Below are positions 7,379 to 13,593 of a stretch of 13,593 nucleotides of DNA, one piece after another. A program made the position numbers and the translations under genes. Each line of letters starts with the position of its first letter. Position 1 is the stretch's first letter. The notes under the pieces are model-generated. The model had not been told where the DNA came from, ran no database searches, and saw only the letters and a program-made list of their open reading frames with translations. This stretch comes from Phycisphaerales bacterium (lineage in GTDB: Bacteria; Planctomycetota; Phycisphaerae; SM23-33): the NCBI GenBank assembly GCA_003153915.1, contig PMBX01000017.1, positions 20,826-34,418 of the forward strand. The letters are read 5' to 3'.

Positions 7379-8218
7379 TTATTCTCTGCGCCAGGCGGCC
7401 TTTTCGGGCTGATGGTGGTCCTCCAAGGCAGCGGTGGGGCTGAGTAATCGGCCTTTACGGTATTGCCGTGTCAGAAATGCGCGCCGCAGCGCGCGATAGG
7501 GCTTGGTCAGGCGGCGGTGGAGCCGGTGCAGCCGGCTGCGACGGTGGGACAGGACCAACTCCTCCTCGGTCATTTCATCGGGGCATAGACGGCGCTTGTG
7601 CTTGTAGAGGTGATAGAGGTCTTTCTCGGCCAGGTACGCCACCGCTCGCCGCAGGACGGCATTGACCGGCCAGGGCAGCTCGTCGCGGCGGCGGATGGCG
7701 ATCTGGTAGTCGATCAGAAAAGGCCGTCCATCCGCGCTGACGAGGATGTTGGAGCGCTTGTTGGCGTCGCCGTAGGCCACGCCGCGGGCGTGGATGGCGT
7801 CGAAAATCTCGCGCAGGCGGTTGAAAAAACCCACCGGTGGCGATGGCAGGTGGTCCAGAGGTTTTGCGTCGATGTACTCCACTGCGCAGGAGGTCGGACT
7901 GATGCGCCCCATCCAGCGCGGCACGCCGTTCAAGCCGCGCAGGGTGCGGTAGATCGCCTCCTCATGGCCGGCGAGAAACCGGCCTATCCAGTCCAGCGGC
8001 AGGCCCCAGAAGGACTGGTTTCGGCAGAATTTCACCACCACACGGGGCATTGCCTCCGGCGAGGTGGCGGGTACGTCGATCTGGTAGAGGCACGTAGCCG
8101 CGAAAAAATCGTGTTTGAAGACCCGCGCGAGCCGATAACGGCCCCCGGCCAACTCGATGAGTTCCGGCGGCCTCTGGCGGAGGGCGAACATCTGCGTATT
8201 AGATCGAGGCGAAGCCAT
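7379..8218 (-). CDS. Atypical small protein kinase-like (kinase-fold) protein
   Basis: This 279-residue protein has a eukaryotic-like/lipopolysaccharide-kinase-like fold. Visible motifs are the ATP-binding lysine K63 in VVVKF, a likely pairing glutamate at E86/E87, the catalytic loop HARGVAYGDANKRSNIL with D151 and N157 (in place of HRDxKxxN), and D170 in LIDYQ (in place of DFG). All key residues are present, so it may be active. There is no clear glycine-rich loop, no membrane segment and no sensor domain. The C-terminal 60 residues are rich in Arg/His and may bind membrane or nucleic acid. Substrate unknown: RIO-like or sugar/LPS kinases are the nearest ideas. The chosen ATG at 8218 has only a weak GAGTGAGA upstream; the frame stays open to 8371, but that extension is low-complexity and overlaps pyrF. 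It lies 70 bp downstream of pyrF on the same strand. Confidence 0.75.
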   Translation of the reverse strand: MASPRSNTQMFALRQRPPELIELAGGRYRLARVFKHDFFAATCLYQIDVPATSPEAMPRVVVKFCRNQSFWGLPLDWIGRFLAGHEEAIYRTLRGLNGVPRWMGRISPTSCAVEYIDAKPLDHLPSPPVGFFNRLREIFDAIHARGVAYGDANKRSNILVSADGRPFLIDYQIAIRRRDELPWPVNAVLRRAVAYLAEKDLYHLYKHKRRLCPDEMTEEELVLSHRRSRLHRLHRRLTKPYRALRRAFLTRQYRKGRLLSPTAALEDHHQPEKAAWRRE

Positions 8219-8288
8219 TCTCACTCGGAATCGCCCCCGGGGGAGCAAGTCGCAAGGTTTCTTTCCACCGGCGGATCGCGGGGCCATT

Positions 8289-9179
8289 CTACCGCGCCAG
8301 GGCCTGACGAATATCCGCGACAAGGTCTTTGGCGGCGGAGGCGACGGCCTGCTTCCAGTCCTTGCCCGCATGAGGACCTTTGCGGAAGGCGTAGAGGACC
8401 GACCGGCTGGCGTTGACTATCGCCCCGGTCCCATCGGCCTTGAAGGCCGCCGCGCAGTCGGCTGCCGAGGCGCCCTGAGCGCCGTAACCGGGAACCAGAA
8501 AGATCTGTCGCGGCATGATCTCCCGCAACCGCCGGGCTTCCTGGGGATACGTCGCACCCACCACCGCCCCCAGGCAACTGTAACCGGCGGCGCCCACCAT
8601 CTCAGGACCGTCGCCGACGGCAGCGACCTGCCGGGCGATGTGCTCATAGAATTTCGCCCCGTCAGGTCCGGTAAAGTCTTGGATAACCGCTGCCGAGGGA
8701 TTGGACGTTCGCACAAGGACGAATATCCCTTTGCCTTGTTGCCTGGCAACCTGGAGGAACGGGGCCAGACCATCGGCGCCGAAATATCCGTTGACCGTCA
8801 CAGCGTCGGGGCAGTCCTGCCCCGCCAGGTGGGCGGCAGCGTAGGCGGCGGCAGTATGGCCGATATCGCCGCGCTTCACGTCTCCGATGACCAACAGGCC
8901 CAGTTGCTGCGCTTGAGCCACCAGGTCGAAGTAGAGCTTAACGCCCTGGTAGCCCAGGGACTCAAAGAAGGCTATCTGGGGTTTGACGGCTGGGACAACA
9001 GGGGCGACGATTCGGAGCACTTCACGACAGAAAACGTCGATGGCTGCCAAGCGGTCCTTGGACGTGGCGGCGGTCTGAAGCTCTGGGGGCAATTCCTCGT
9101 AGACAGGATCAATGCCCACGCAGACCGGACCACGCGCATCCATGGCAGCCAGGAGTCTGTCGGCGAAATGGTCAGACAC
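8289..9179 (-). CDS. pyrF: Orotidine 5'-phosphate decarboxylase, type 2
   Basis: This enzyme decarboxylates OMP to UMP, the last step of de novo pyrimidine synthesis, in the cytoplasm. At 296 residues it fits the longer type-2 PyrF group. Visible family features are the substrate segment VCVGIDP (19-25), the KPQIAFFE strand (66-73), the catalytic DVKRGDIGHT (100-109, with K102), VPGYGAQG (229-236) and the phosphate-binding NASRSVLYA (256-264, with R259). The likely start is GTG at 9179, right before the conserved FADRLLAAM segment. The frame stays open to a TTG at 9257 without a better ribosome binding site, so the N-terminus is uncertain by up to 26 residues. The 40-residue membrane protein gene lies 166 bp upstream and the kinase gene 70 bp downstream, all probably on one transcript. 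Confidence 0.96.
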   Translation of the reverse strand: MSDHFADRLLAAMDARGPVCVGIDPVYEELPPELQTAATSKDRLAAIDVFCREVLRIVAPVVPAVKPQIAFFESLGYQGVKLYFDLVAQAQQLGLLVIGDVKRGDIGHTAAAYAAAHLAGQDCPDAVTVNGYFGADGLAPFLQVARQQGKGIFVLVRTSNPSAAVIQDFTGPDGAKFYEHIARQVAAVGDGPEMVGAAGYSCLGAVVGATYPQEARRLREIMPRQIFLVPGYGAQGASAADCAAAFKADGTGAIVNASRSVLYAFRKGPHAGKDWKQAVASAAKDLVADIRQALAR

Positions 9180-9272
9180 GGCTGGACCCCGTCTGGACAA
9201 GGCAAACACACGCTGCGCCTGTAACGGCACGGCCAGGCCGCGTTCCACCAAACACAACGCACCCGGGCCGGC

Positions 9273-9322
9273 AGGGGTCCGACCCCACCGCCCCGGTTGG
9301 AGGAGCGCAGCGGTGCTTCCTG
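9273..9322 (-). other. Two small hairpins in the 166-bp gap before pyrF
   Basis: Between the small membrane gene and pyrF are a GGGGT/ACCCC stem with a three-base loop (9274-9286) and a six-base-pair AGGAGC/GCTTCCT-type stem with a GU pair (about 9302-9322). Neither is followed by a U run. They could be leader structure of pyrF mRNA; I cannot assign a function. Confidence 0.25.
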
Positions 9323-9345
9323 CCCGGTGTCGCCAACCTTCGCAA

Positions 9346-9468
9346 CTACATCTGTTTGCTGCGGTATTTCTTCCAGGCCACCAGCAACACGACCAGAAGA
9401 ATCAACAGGACCGGTTGATACCAGTACAACCAGCTTAGTCCAAACAGCTCGGCAAGGGGCATAATCAT
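9346..9468 (-). CDS. 40-residue single-pass membrane protein (small ORF)
   Basis: ATG at 9468 opens a 40-codon frame ending in TAG at 9346. An AGGAGA ribosome binding site at 9476-9481 stands seven bases upstream, one of the best in the window. The protein starts MIMPLAELFGLSW, has an aromatic stretch WLYWYQP at 13-19 and a hydrophobic helix at about 20-32 rich in Leu and Val, and ends in KKYRSKQM. The positive tail predicts a cytoplasmic C-terminus. A well-spaced promoter lies at 9529-9557, so this is the first gene of the pyrF transcript. I do not recognise a family. Small proteins of this type often act as regulators or subunits of larger membrane proteins; the ABC exporter further down the strand is a possible partner, but nothing in the sequence links them. 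Confidence 0.7.
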   Translation of the reverse strand: MIMPLAELFGLSWLYWYQPVLLILLVVLLVAWKKYRSKQM

Positions 9469-9513
9469 GCGTAAGTCTCCTTCCACGAAGGTGCTTGGCT
9501 GTTCTATCCATGC

Positions 9514-9596
9514 AACGCCAATAGGGGACTTATAGCCGCGACGGCGGGGGGCTTCAAGGGAAAAGCTACGGGGAAGCGAAATTCCTGATTGGCGTT
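9514..9596. repeat. Nine-base inverted repeat flanking a promoter
   Basis: AACGCCAAT at 9514-9522 and its exact reverse complement ATTGGCGTT at 9588-9596 lie 65 bases apart. One copy covers the predicted transcription start and the other sits about 30 bases upstream of the -35 box. This would suit two sites for one regulator, but nine-base matches at this distance can also arise by chance. Confidence 0.35.
9529..9557 (-). promoter_or_regulatory. Sigma-70-like promoter for the small membrane gene and pyrF
   Basis: On the minus strand, TTGAAG (9552-9557) and TATAAG (9529-9534) are separated by exactly 17 bases, matching the bacterial housekeeping consensus at four and five of six positions. 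Transcription would start near 9522, about 53 bases before the ATG at 9468. Both elements stand out as AT-rich islands in a very G/C-rich stretch. Confidence 0.55.
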
Positions 9597-9610
9597 TGGA
9601 GACTTTCGAT

Positions 9611-9666
9611 GCACGACCAGGACACGGACTTCGTGCCCTCGGCTTGGCGTACCGGAGGCCAAGCCG
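9611..9666 (-). terminator. Two tandem hairpins downstream of tRNA-Met
   Basis: CGGCTTGG (9640-9647) and CCAAGCCG (9659-9666) form a perfect eight-base-pair stem, extendable by one inner C-G pair. It is followed on the minus strand by a second stem, GCACGA (9611-9616) with TCGTGC (9631-9636). They begin 24 bases after the tRNA 3' end and may mark its transcript end or a processing site. No U run follows, so intrinsic termination is uncertain. Confidence 0.3.
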
Positions 9667-9689
9667 GCGCGGTGGCTAACCTGTCCGAT

Positions 9690-9763
9690 TAGCGGCGACT
9701 GGAATCGAACCAGTGACCCAGGGCTTATGAATCCCTTGCTCTAGCCAACTGAGCTACGCCGCC
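9690..9763 (-). tRNA. tRNA-Met (elongator), anticodon CAT
   Basis: This 74-nt gene folds as a full cloverleaf: acceptor GGCGGCG with CGCCGCT (first pair G-U), D arm GCTC/GAGC, anticodon loop TTCATAA with CAT at plus-strand 9727-9729, a five-base variable loop GGGTC, T arm ACTGG/CCAGT with TTCGATT, and discriminator A at 9690. CCA is not encoded (AATC follows), so a CCA-adding enzyme is needed. It is elongator rather than initiator: the three G-C pairs are not adjacent to the anticodon loop and the 1-72 pair is formed. A lysidine-modified tRNA-Ile(CAT) is less likely, because the GTAGCTCAGTTGG and GGGTCAC segments follow elongator Met. The last anticodon-stem pair is an A-G mismatch (31-39). 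Confidence 0.93.
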
Positions 9764-9778
9764 TTGTCTGTGATTATC

Positions 9779-9810
9779 ATGGGCGAAACCGTCGCGAATT
9801 TCAAGTCTCC
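9779..9810 (-). promoter_or_regulatory. Possible tRNA-Met promoter
   Basis: On the minus strand, GATAAT lies about ten bases before the tRNA and a TTGAAA lies 20 bases further upstream. The -10 box is good, but the spacer is long, so this is only a candidate. A short TCCCG/CGGGA hairpin at 9808-9821 sits just upstream, close to the end of the 9850 gene. Confidence 0.3.
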
Positions 9811-9849
9811 CGGCTACGGGATGAAACTCCATTCGCCAAAGACGGATCG

Positions 9850-10569
9850 CTATTCGTCGGGGTTTTCAGCCGCCGGTTGTGAAGCGGGGCCTTGCTGTGC
9901 GGCGGCTTTGAGTTTCCGCGCGCGGCGCTCCTGAAGTTCGTGGCGCTGGCCGTCGCTGAGCACCTGGTTTTCCACGTCCTGCTGAAGCTGGTCGATGATC
10001 TGGTCCCGGGCGTCCGGGTCCGCAAGGCCGTGCAACTGCTTGGCGGCGGCATCGCACAACGCCCTCATCTTGTCCCGGGCCTTACTATCGAAATCGGTCC
10101 AGGTGAATTTCCTGGCGACCTTTCGGTAGCGGTCGAACTGTTCCCATTTCAGCAACTGCCCATCGTTGAGGATCGACAGCACCTGGCCGTGATATCCCGC
10201 CAACAGTTTCTTGCGGTCGGCCTGAAGTTCCTTGCGTTCCGCGCGGGCCTGCATTGCCTCGTCTGAACCCGCCGGTTCCAGCTTTAGGCGCCCCAGTTCG
10301 CTCAGGCGCTTAATGTGGGCCTGTTCCCAAGCGTCCAAGGCGATCTTGCGCGCCTTGAGTATCTCGATCATCCGCTCCACCTGGTTGGGGTCCAGTTGGA
10401 GTTGCTGGACCATCAGCGCGAAGTCGCCGCGTATCAGGTCCCTGCTGGAACTGATTTGTGTCGTAGCCGCAGGCAGACCGGCCGCCATCGCCCCCGTTGT
10501 ATCGGCGGCGGCGGAAAACTGCCCCACCGCCAGGACACACGCGCAACCCAACAACAAACTGTTCCTCAT
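9850..10569 (-). CDS. Secreted helical protein of unknown function
   Basis: This 239-residue protein has a likely Sec signal peptide (MRNSLLLGCACVLAVG, cleavage near the AAA at 20-22), so it is probably periplasmic. The mature part is almost all charged helix. Residues about 100-165 hold an ERKELQADRKK segment and the phrase ILNDGQLLKWEQF. The latter recalls the repeated 'L-T/N-x-x-Q' helices of Spy/CpxP-like proteins, though that is only a resemblance. The C-terminus is Ala/Gln/Pro-rich and unstructured. Cys9 is too near the N-terminus to be a convincing lipobox. ATG 10569 is preceded by AGGGAG at 10577-10582, seven bases away. The gene is divergent from the M48 protease gene, with 108 bp between. 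A periplasmic stress or envelope role is plausible but unproven. Confidence 0.75.
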   Translation of the reverse strand: MRNSLLLGCACVLAVGQFSAAADTTGAMAAGLPAATTQISSSRDLIRGDFALMVQQLQLDPNQVERMIEILKARKIALDAWEQAHIKRLSELGRLKLEPAGSDEAMQARAERKELQADRKKLLAGYHGQVLSILNDGQLLKWEQFDRYRKVARKFTWTDFDSKARDKMRALCDAAAKQLHGLADPDARDQIIDQLQQDVENQVLSDGQRHELQERRARKLKAAAQQGPASQPAAENPDE

Positions 10570-10677
10570 TGTCCATCTCCCTGAGAACCTGAAGTCTCCG
10601 AGGCGCCATCGCGGACCAGCGGGCCGCCAAACATCGTTGCGCTATACAGTGTACCATATGGATAAACACGGAAACAG
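10570..10677. promoter_or_regulatory. Divergent intergenic region with AT-rich core
   Basis: The 108 bp between the two divergent genes must hold both promoters. The only AT-rich part is about 10638-10668, containing TATACA, a TACA-G-TGTA palindrome and CATATG. I could not fit a -35/-10 pair with standard spacing in either direction, so no single promoter is called. Confidence 0.35.
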
Positions 10678-12105
10678 GTGCTACCTTCCACAACCATGCT
10701 GATCGTCCTCCTGGCGTTCCTGACCGTGTTGATGTTGCTGGAGCAGCCCCAGCTTCTTATGCCCGCCGCCGGCCCTTGGGCGCTGGGCGGGGCCATCGCG
10801 ATCTATCTACTTGTCTCCGCCGCGGGAACGGGGATCAACACCCTGTTGTCTGTCCGCGCCCTCAACCACCGCGGCGAGTCGGCCTGGCCGGCAGTGGCGC
10901 GCCGACACCGGGCCTACTCGGCTGCGGTACATTTTTGGCTTATCGCCGGCCTGGCAGGCCTGATCTTGCTGGGCCTGGGGCGATGGGTGCTGGAAAACCG
11001 CTTTGTGGGTTTGCTACCGCTTGCGCCGCAACTGGTGGCGCTGTCGCCTTTTGCTGCCGCGCTGTTCCTTGTCTGGATGGGCGACTATCCCTTCCACCGC
11101 GCCTTTCGCCTCCGCGTGGTACGCAACCTCGCCGGATCCGCCGGCGTGGGCGTCTGGTCGTTGCGGGAATACCTGGATTACAACCTGCGCCACAGCTTCC
11201 TCTTCATCGCCGTGCCGGTGAGCCTCATCGTTGCCGCCACCGACGTGCTGCGGCTGTACGTCCACCCCCTCTTGCCCGTCCGCCTTGCCGACCCGATGGT
11301 GCTGATCGGATCGCTGCTGGTCGCCGGTGCGGTATTTCTCGTCTGCCCGCTGTTGATCGTGCGAATCTGGCGGACCAGTCCGTTGCCCCCAGGCCCCCTT
11401 CGTGACGGGCTTGAGGACACTTGCCGCCGCCTGAAGATTCGTTGCCGCGACATTCTCGTCTGGCGATCGGGCAACTCCGTCGCCAACGCCGGGATGATGG
11501 GCATGGTCGGCCCGCTGCGGTATGTCCTGCTGACCGACGCCCTGCTGGCCAACCTCGATGACCGCGGCGTGGCGGCGATCTTCGCCCATGAAGCCGGGCA
11601 TATCATCCACCATCACATCCCCTACGCGGCGATCTTTGCCGTGGCCGTAATGGGCCTCTGCGGCGCCGCGGCGGACGTGCTTGTTGCCCAGGCCGGTTTC
11701 TCGTCATGGTGGGCGCAAGGAGTGATGCTTGCCCTGTTGATCCCCGCCTGGGCCTGGGGATTCGGGCGGATAAGCCGGATGTTCGAGCGTCAAAGCGACG
11801 TGACGGCGGCGGCGTTGGCGGGCGAGGAACCGCTCGAATCGTGGAAAGATCAGCCCATCAGTCAACTCGGCGCCGCGACCTTCGCCATGGCGCTTCAGCG
11901 GGTGGCGCAGCTCAACGGCACCGGCCCGTATCAGTGGAACTGGCGGCACGGTTCGATCGCCCACCGCGTCGGCTATGTGCTTTGGCTGGCAGGGGCCGGC
12001 GGAACGCCCGTAGCGGTTGCTCGGACGGTGCGGCGGGTCAAGATCGGCCTGCTGGCCGCATTGTCGGCCGCCGCCGTTCTGATTGTCTGGAATCTTGTTC
12101 GATAG
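10678..12105 (+). CDS. M48-family membrane metalloprotease
   Basis: This polytopic inner-membrane zinc protease belongs to the Ste24/HtpX-like M48 clan. The 475 residues carry the zinc motif HEAGH at 304-308 (H304, catalytic E305, H308) and the third ligand E370 in the FERQSDVTAA segment, the usual ExxxD arrangement. A downstream H424-containing RHGSIAHRV segment matches the substrate-cleft region. Hydrophobic helices lie near 7-23, 33-55, 84-104, 118-134, 174-190, 208-230, 315-335, 346-363 and 456-472. This is longer than HtpX and closer to Ste24 in size. M48 enzymes cleave membrane or misfolded envelope proteins; the substrate here is unknown. The start is either GTG 10678 or ATG 10696 (six residues shorter), neither with a strong ribosome binding site. 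It is followed by the dehydrogenase gene at 25 bp and is divergent from the secreted helical protein. Confidence 0.93.
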   Translation: MLPSTTMLIVLLAFLTVLMLLEQPQLLMPAAGPWALGGAIAIYLLVSAAGTGINTLLSVRALNHRGESAWPAVARRHRAYSAAVHFWLIAGLAGLILLGLGRWVLENRFVGLLPLAPQLVALSPFAAALFLVWMGDYPFHRAFRLRVVRNLAGSAGVGVWSLREYLDYNLRHSFLFIAVPVSLIVAATDVLRLYVHPLLPVRLADPMVLIGSLLVAGAVFLVCPLLIVRIWRTSPLPPGPLRDGLEDTCRRLKIRCRDILVWRSGNSVANAGMMGMVGPLRYVLLTDALLANLDDRGVAAIFAHEAGHIIHHHIPYAAIFAVAVMGLCGAAADVLVAQAGFSSWWAQGVMLALLIPAWAWGFGRISRMFERQSDVTAAALAGEEPLESWKDQPISQLGAATFAMALQRVAQLNGTGPYQWNWRHGSIAHRVGYVLWLAGAGGTPVAVARTVRRVKIGLLAALSAAAVLIVWNLVR

Positions 12106-12130
12106 GGTGCGGCGAGCGAAGGATTCGGCC

Positions 12131-12946
12131 ATGAAGGAAAATCACGTTGCCATCGTCACAGGGGCCTCCAGTGGCATCGGAATGGAGACAGCATATGCAC
12201 TGGCCAAGCGGGGCTATTCCCTCGCCTTGGCCGCCCGGCGGGTGGACCGGCTGGAACAAGTTGCCGACCAGTGCCGCCGTTTCGGCGCGCCGACCGTGTT
12301 GGTCATTCCAACCGACGTTGCTGTCGAGGCTCAGGTGGAGGCACTGGTGGCTGCGACGGTCGAAAAGCTAGGCCGCGTGGATGTGATGGTCAACAACGCC
12401 GGTTACGGTTTATTCGCCCGTGCCGTCGAGACGAGCGACGGGGAGATGCGGGCGATCTTCCAGACGAATTTCTTCGGCCTATTCTACGGCTGCCGGGCCG
12501 TCGCGCCGATCATGATCCGCCAGGGAGGCGGCCACATCTTCAACGTCTCCTCCGTCATCGGCAAGCGAGGCACGCCCTTCCACGGGGCCTACTGCGCCAC
12601 CAAGTTCGCCATCGCCGGGCTGACCGACTCGCTCCGCGTGGAGCTTGCCGGCCACAACGTCGCCGTGACGCTGGTCTGCCCGGCACTGACGGAAACCGAA
12701 TTTTTCCAACACTCACGTCGCGGGCAGAGCGCGCAGTCCAGCTTCCAGAAGTTCAAGGGGATGATGTCGGCAGAGGCCGTCGGTAGAAAAATCGCCGCCC
12801 GCGCCGGAAAGCCCACGCCCGAACTGGTCTTCTCAGCCGGGGGAAAACTCCTGGCCCTACTCGCCGCCCTGTCCCCACGCCTGACCGACTGGATGATGAA
12901 GAAATACTACAAGGACTTGTCGCGAAAACTGGCGGAAGAACGATAG
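12131..12946 (+). CDS. Short-chain dehydrogenase/reductase (SDR), classical type
   Basis: This 271-residue NAD(P)-dependent oxidoreductase is of unknown substrate. It has the cofactor loop TGASSGIG (10-17), arginines R36/R37 after the second strand that suggest NADPH preference, NNAG (88-91), N113, catalytic S141 in the NVSSVIG segment, and the YxxxK pair Y154/K158. The classical N-S-Y-K set is therefore complete. The C-terminal part from about 205 on (KFKGMMSAEAVGRKIAARAG) follows the long-helix pattern of DltE/acyl-chain SDRs, and the tail is hydrophobic then basic, perhaps membrane-associated. ATG 12131 is chosen because AAGGA (12119-12123) lies seven bases upstream; the frame open from 12083 only overlaps the protease gene. 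It is probably co-transcribed with the M48 gene. Confidence 0.94.
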   Translation: MKENHVAIVTGASSGIGMETAYALAKRGYSLALAARRVDRLEQVADQCRRFGAPTVLVIPTDVAVEAQVEALVAATVEKLGRVDVMVNNAGYGLFARAVETSDGEMRAIFQTNFFGLFYGCRAVAPIMIRQGGGHIFNVSSVIGKRGTPFHGAYCATKFAIAGLTDSLRVELAGHNVAVTLVCPALTETEFFQHSRRGQSAQSSFQKFKGMMSAEAVGRKIAARAGKPTPELVFSAGGKLLALLAALSPRLTDWMMKKYYKDLSRKLAEER

Positions 12947-12957
12947 CTGGAAGCTAT
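12943..12957 (+). terminator. Small hairpin at the SDR stop codon
   Basis: ATAGCT and AGCTAT pair perfectly around a three-base loop, overlapping the stop codon of the dehydrogenase gene. Only GCTT follows, so it is a poor intrinsic terminator. The rest of the gap up to 13056 shows no further structure I can name. Confidence 0.2.
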
Positions 12958-13056
12958 GCTTACGTTCGCAAGGGCATGGCTTAACCTGCGGCCTCGGGCA
13001 CGTCACATGGCCGCGCAAGCGTGGCAAAGGCGCCCGGACTTTATCCTTTACACTAA

Positions 13057-13593
13057 TCAGACACGGTATGCCAATGGTGACGGCATTGCATCGTATATCT
13101 TTCCATGTAAGTGCCGACCTGTTTTTTTTCGGTTAGTCCCACCCCACTGTTTGAAAAAGAAAGGAATATCGGCGTCTAGACACTGATCACGAATATCCGT
13201 TACCCAAGGTTCTTCCATCGGGCGAGCTCCAGGCCCGGATTCGCCTCCAACGATAACCCAATCGATTCCCGACAGATCCAACCTGGGGAGGGGGCCCAGT
13301 AGCGGTTCCAGCGACAGGAACTTGACCATGGCGTGTGTCTGGCGGAGATCGTCGATTCGGTTGGTGTAGTCGGAATTCTCGACACTGACCCCCATCCAGA
13401 TGTGATCTGCCCACGGGAGTTGTGCGTCGAGTTGGAGCAGACGTCCTGAACGCTTGGTGAGAATTTGGTACTGGTGCCAGTTCGCTCGGTTCATCACGCC
13501 AAAGACCCTAAGAATAAACTCCAACGGCACACCCTGGTGGAATAGGTCGCTCATGGAATTGACAAAGATGATCTGCGGCTTTTTCCATTCGAG
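13057..13593 (-). CDS. Phage Gp37/Gp68-like (DUF5131) protein, C-terminal part
   Basis: The frame is open from the right edge (reading EWKKPQIIFVNSMSDLF) to TGA at 13057, giving 178 visible residues; the N-terminus lies outside the window. Recognisable family segments are ILTKRSGRL, WMGVSVEN, FLSLEPLLGPL, WVIVGGESGPGARPM, PFFFKQWGG and the final GRHLHGKIYDAMP. Members of PF07505 carry an N-terminal Cys cluster resembling that of radical SAM enzymes; that region is beyond the edge here. The family is frequent in phages and mobile regions. An A8 run in the coding strand (plus T8 at 13122-13129) lies near the 3' end. GC is about 53% by hand count, below the neighbours. It is convergent with the SDR gene, with 110 bp between. 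Confidence 0.88.
   Translation of the reverse strand, partial: LEWKKPQIIFVNSMSDLFHQGVPLEFILRVFGVMNRANWHQYQILTKRSGRLLQLDAQLPWADHIWMGVSVENSDYTNRIDDLRQTHAMVKFLSLEPLLGPLPRLDLSGIDWVIVGGESGPGARPMEEPWVTDIRDQCLDADIPFFFKQWGGTNRKKTGRHLHGKIYDAMPSPLAYRV

Noticed and set aside
8219..8371. Longer N-terminus for the kinase-like protein.
   Set aside because: The extension is a Pro/Arg-rich low-complexity stretch that overlaps the pyrF 3' end, as expected for a shadow frame in GC-rich DNA.
9296..9331. GAGGAGCGCAGC followed by GC-rich sequence, similar at first sight to the start of the SAH riboswitch (GAGGAGCGCUGC).
   Set aside because: It lies on the plus strand, antisense to the pyrF operon, with no plus-strand gene downstream. 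The later GGCUC-type element and the pseudoknot partner of the consensus, as I know it, are absent.
9850..10569. Lipoprotein assignment from LLLGC near the N-terminus of the secreted protein.
   Set aside because: The cysteine is residue 9, leaving too short a hydrophobic part before it; an ordinary signal peptide cut near residue 22 fits better.
13122..13129. T8 run as an intrinsic terminator for the SDR operon.
   Set aside because: It lies inside the convergent DUF5131 coding frame (Arg-Lys-Lys codons) and has no stable GC-rich stem directly before it.
1..13593. CRISPR arrays, insertion sequences or toxin-antitoxin pairs.
   Set aside because: No regularly spaced repeats, transposase-like frames or paired small genes were visible by eye.

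Overview
The window is GC-rich (roughly 60-68% in most places I sampled), gene-dense and bacterial. I see no CRISPR array, insertion sequence or prophage block. Several traits suggest a planctomycete-like organism (Planctomycetota, perhaps Phycisphaerae) or a similar environmental lineage: a multidomain HDOD histidine kinase beside an excisionase-HTH response regulator, a short (archaeal-type) S-adenosylhomocysteine hydrolase, a long type-2 PyrF, frequent GTG starts, and a tRNA without an encoded CCA. The taxonomic call is inference from gene style; no marker gene proves it.

Layout. (1) 91-3979, plus strand: a compact signalling cassette. It has a receiver protein with an N-terminal excisionase/MerR-type helix-turn-helix, then an HDOD + GAF-like + histidine kinase protein, then a receiver-coiled coil-GAF protein, with gaps of only 21 and 25 bp. 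This looks like one sensor kinase with two possible phosphorylation targets, one DNA-binding and one not. (2) 9468 down to 4034, minus strand: a 40-residue membrane protein (new small gene), pyrF, a small atypical protein kinase, ahcY (with its own promoter and a 5' stem-loop) and a fused ABC exporter. Regions 1 and 2 converge on a hairpin at about 3978-4018 that could terminate both. (3) 9690-9763, minus strand: elongator tRNA-Met(CAT), then upstream on the same strand a secreted helical protein of unknown role (9850-10569). (4) 10678-12946, plus strand: a polytopic M48 metalloprotease followed at 25 bp by a short-chain dehydrogenase. (5) 13057-13593, minus strand: the C-terminal part of a phage Gp37/Gp68-like (DUF5131) protein that runs off the right edge. 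It is visibly lower in GC (about 53% by hand count), which suggests recent acquisition.

How the genes fit together. ahcY removes the S-adenosylhomocysteine left by methylation reactions and pyrF makes UMP, so the minus-strand block mixes housekeeping metabolism with a kinase and an exporter of unknown substrate. The signalling cassette is the most system-like feature: the kinase keeps every HD-type metal ligand in its HDOD half and all catalytic boxes in its kinase half, so one protein could join a phosphohydrolase-like sensor to phosphotransfer. The best-supported novel items are this cassette, the 40-residue membrane protein with its promoter and inverted repeat, and the altered ABC signature motif (LSLGE).
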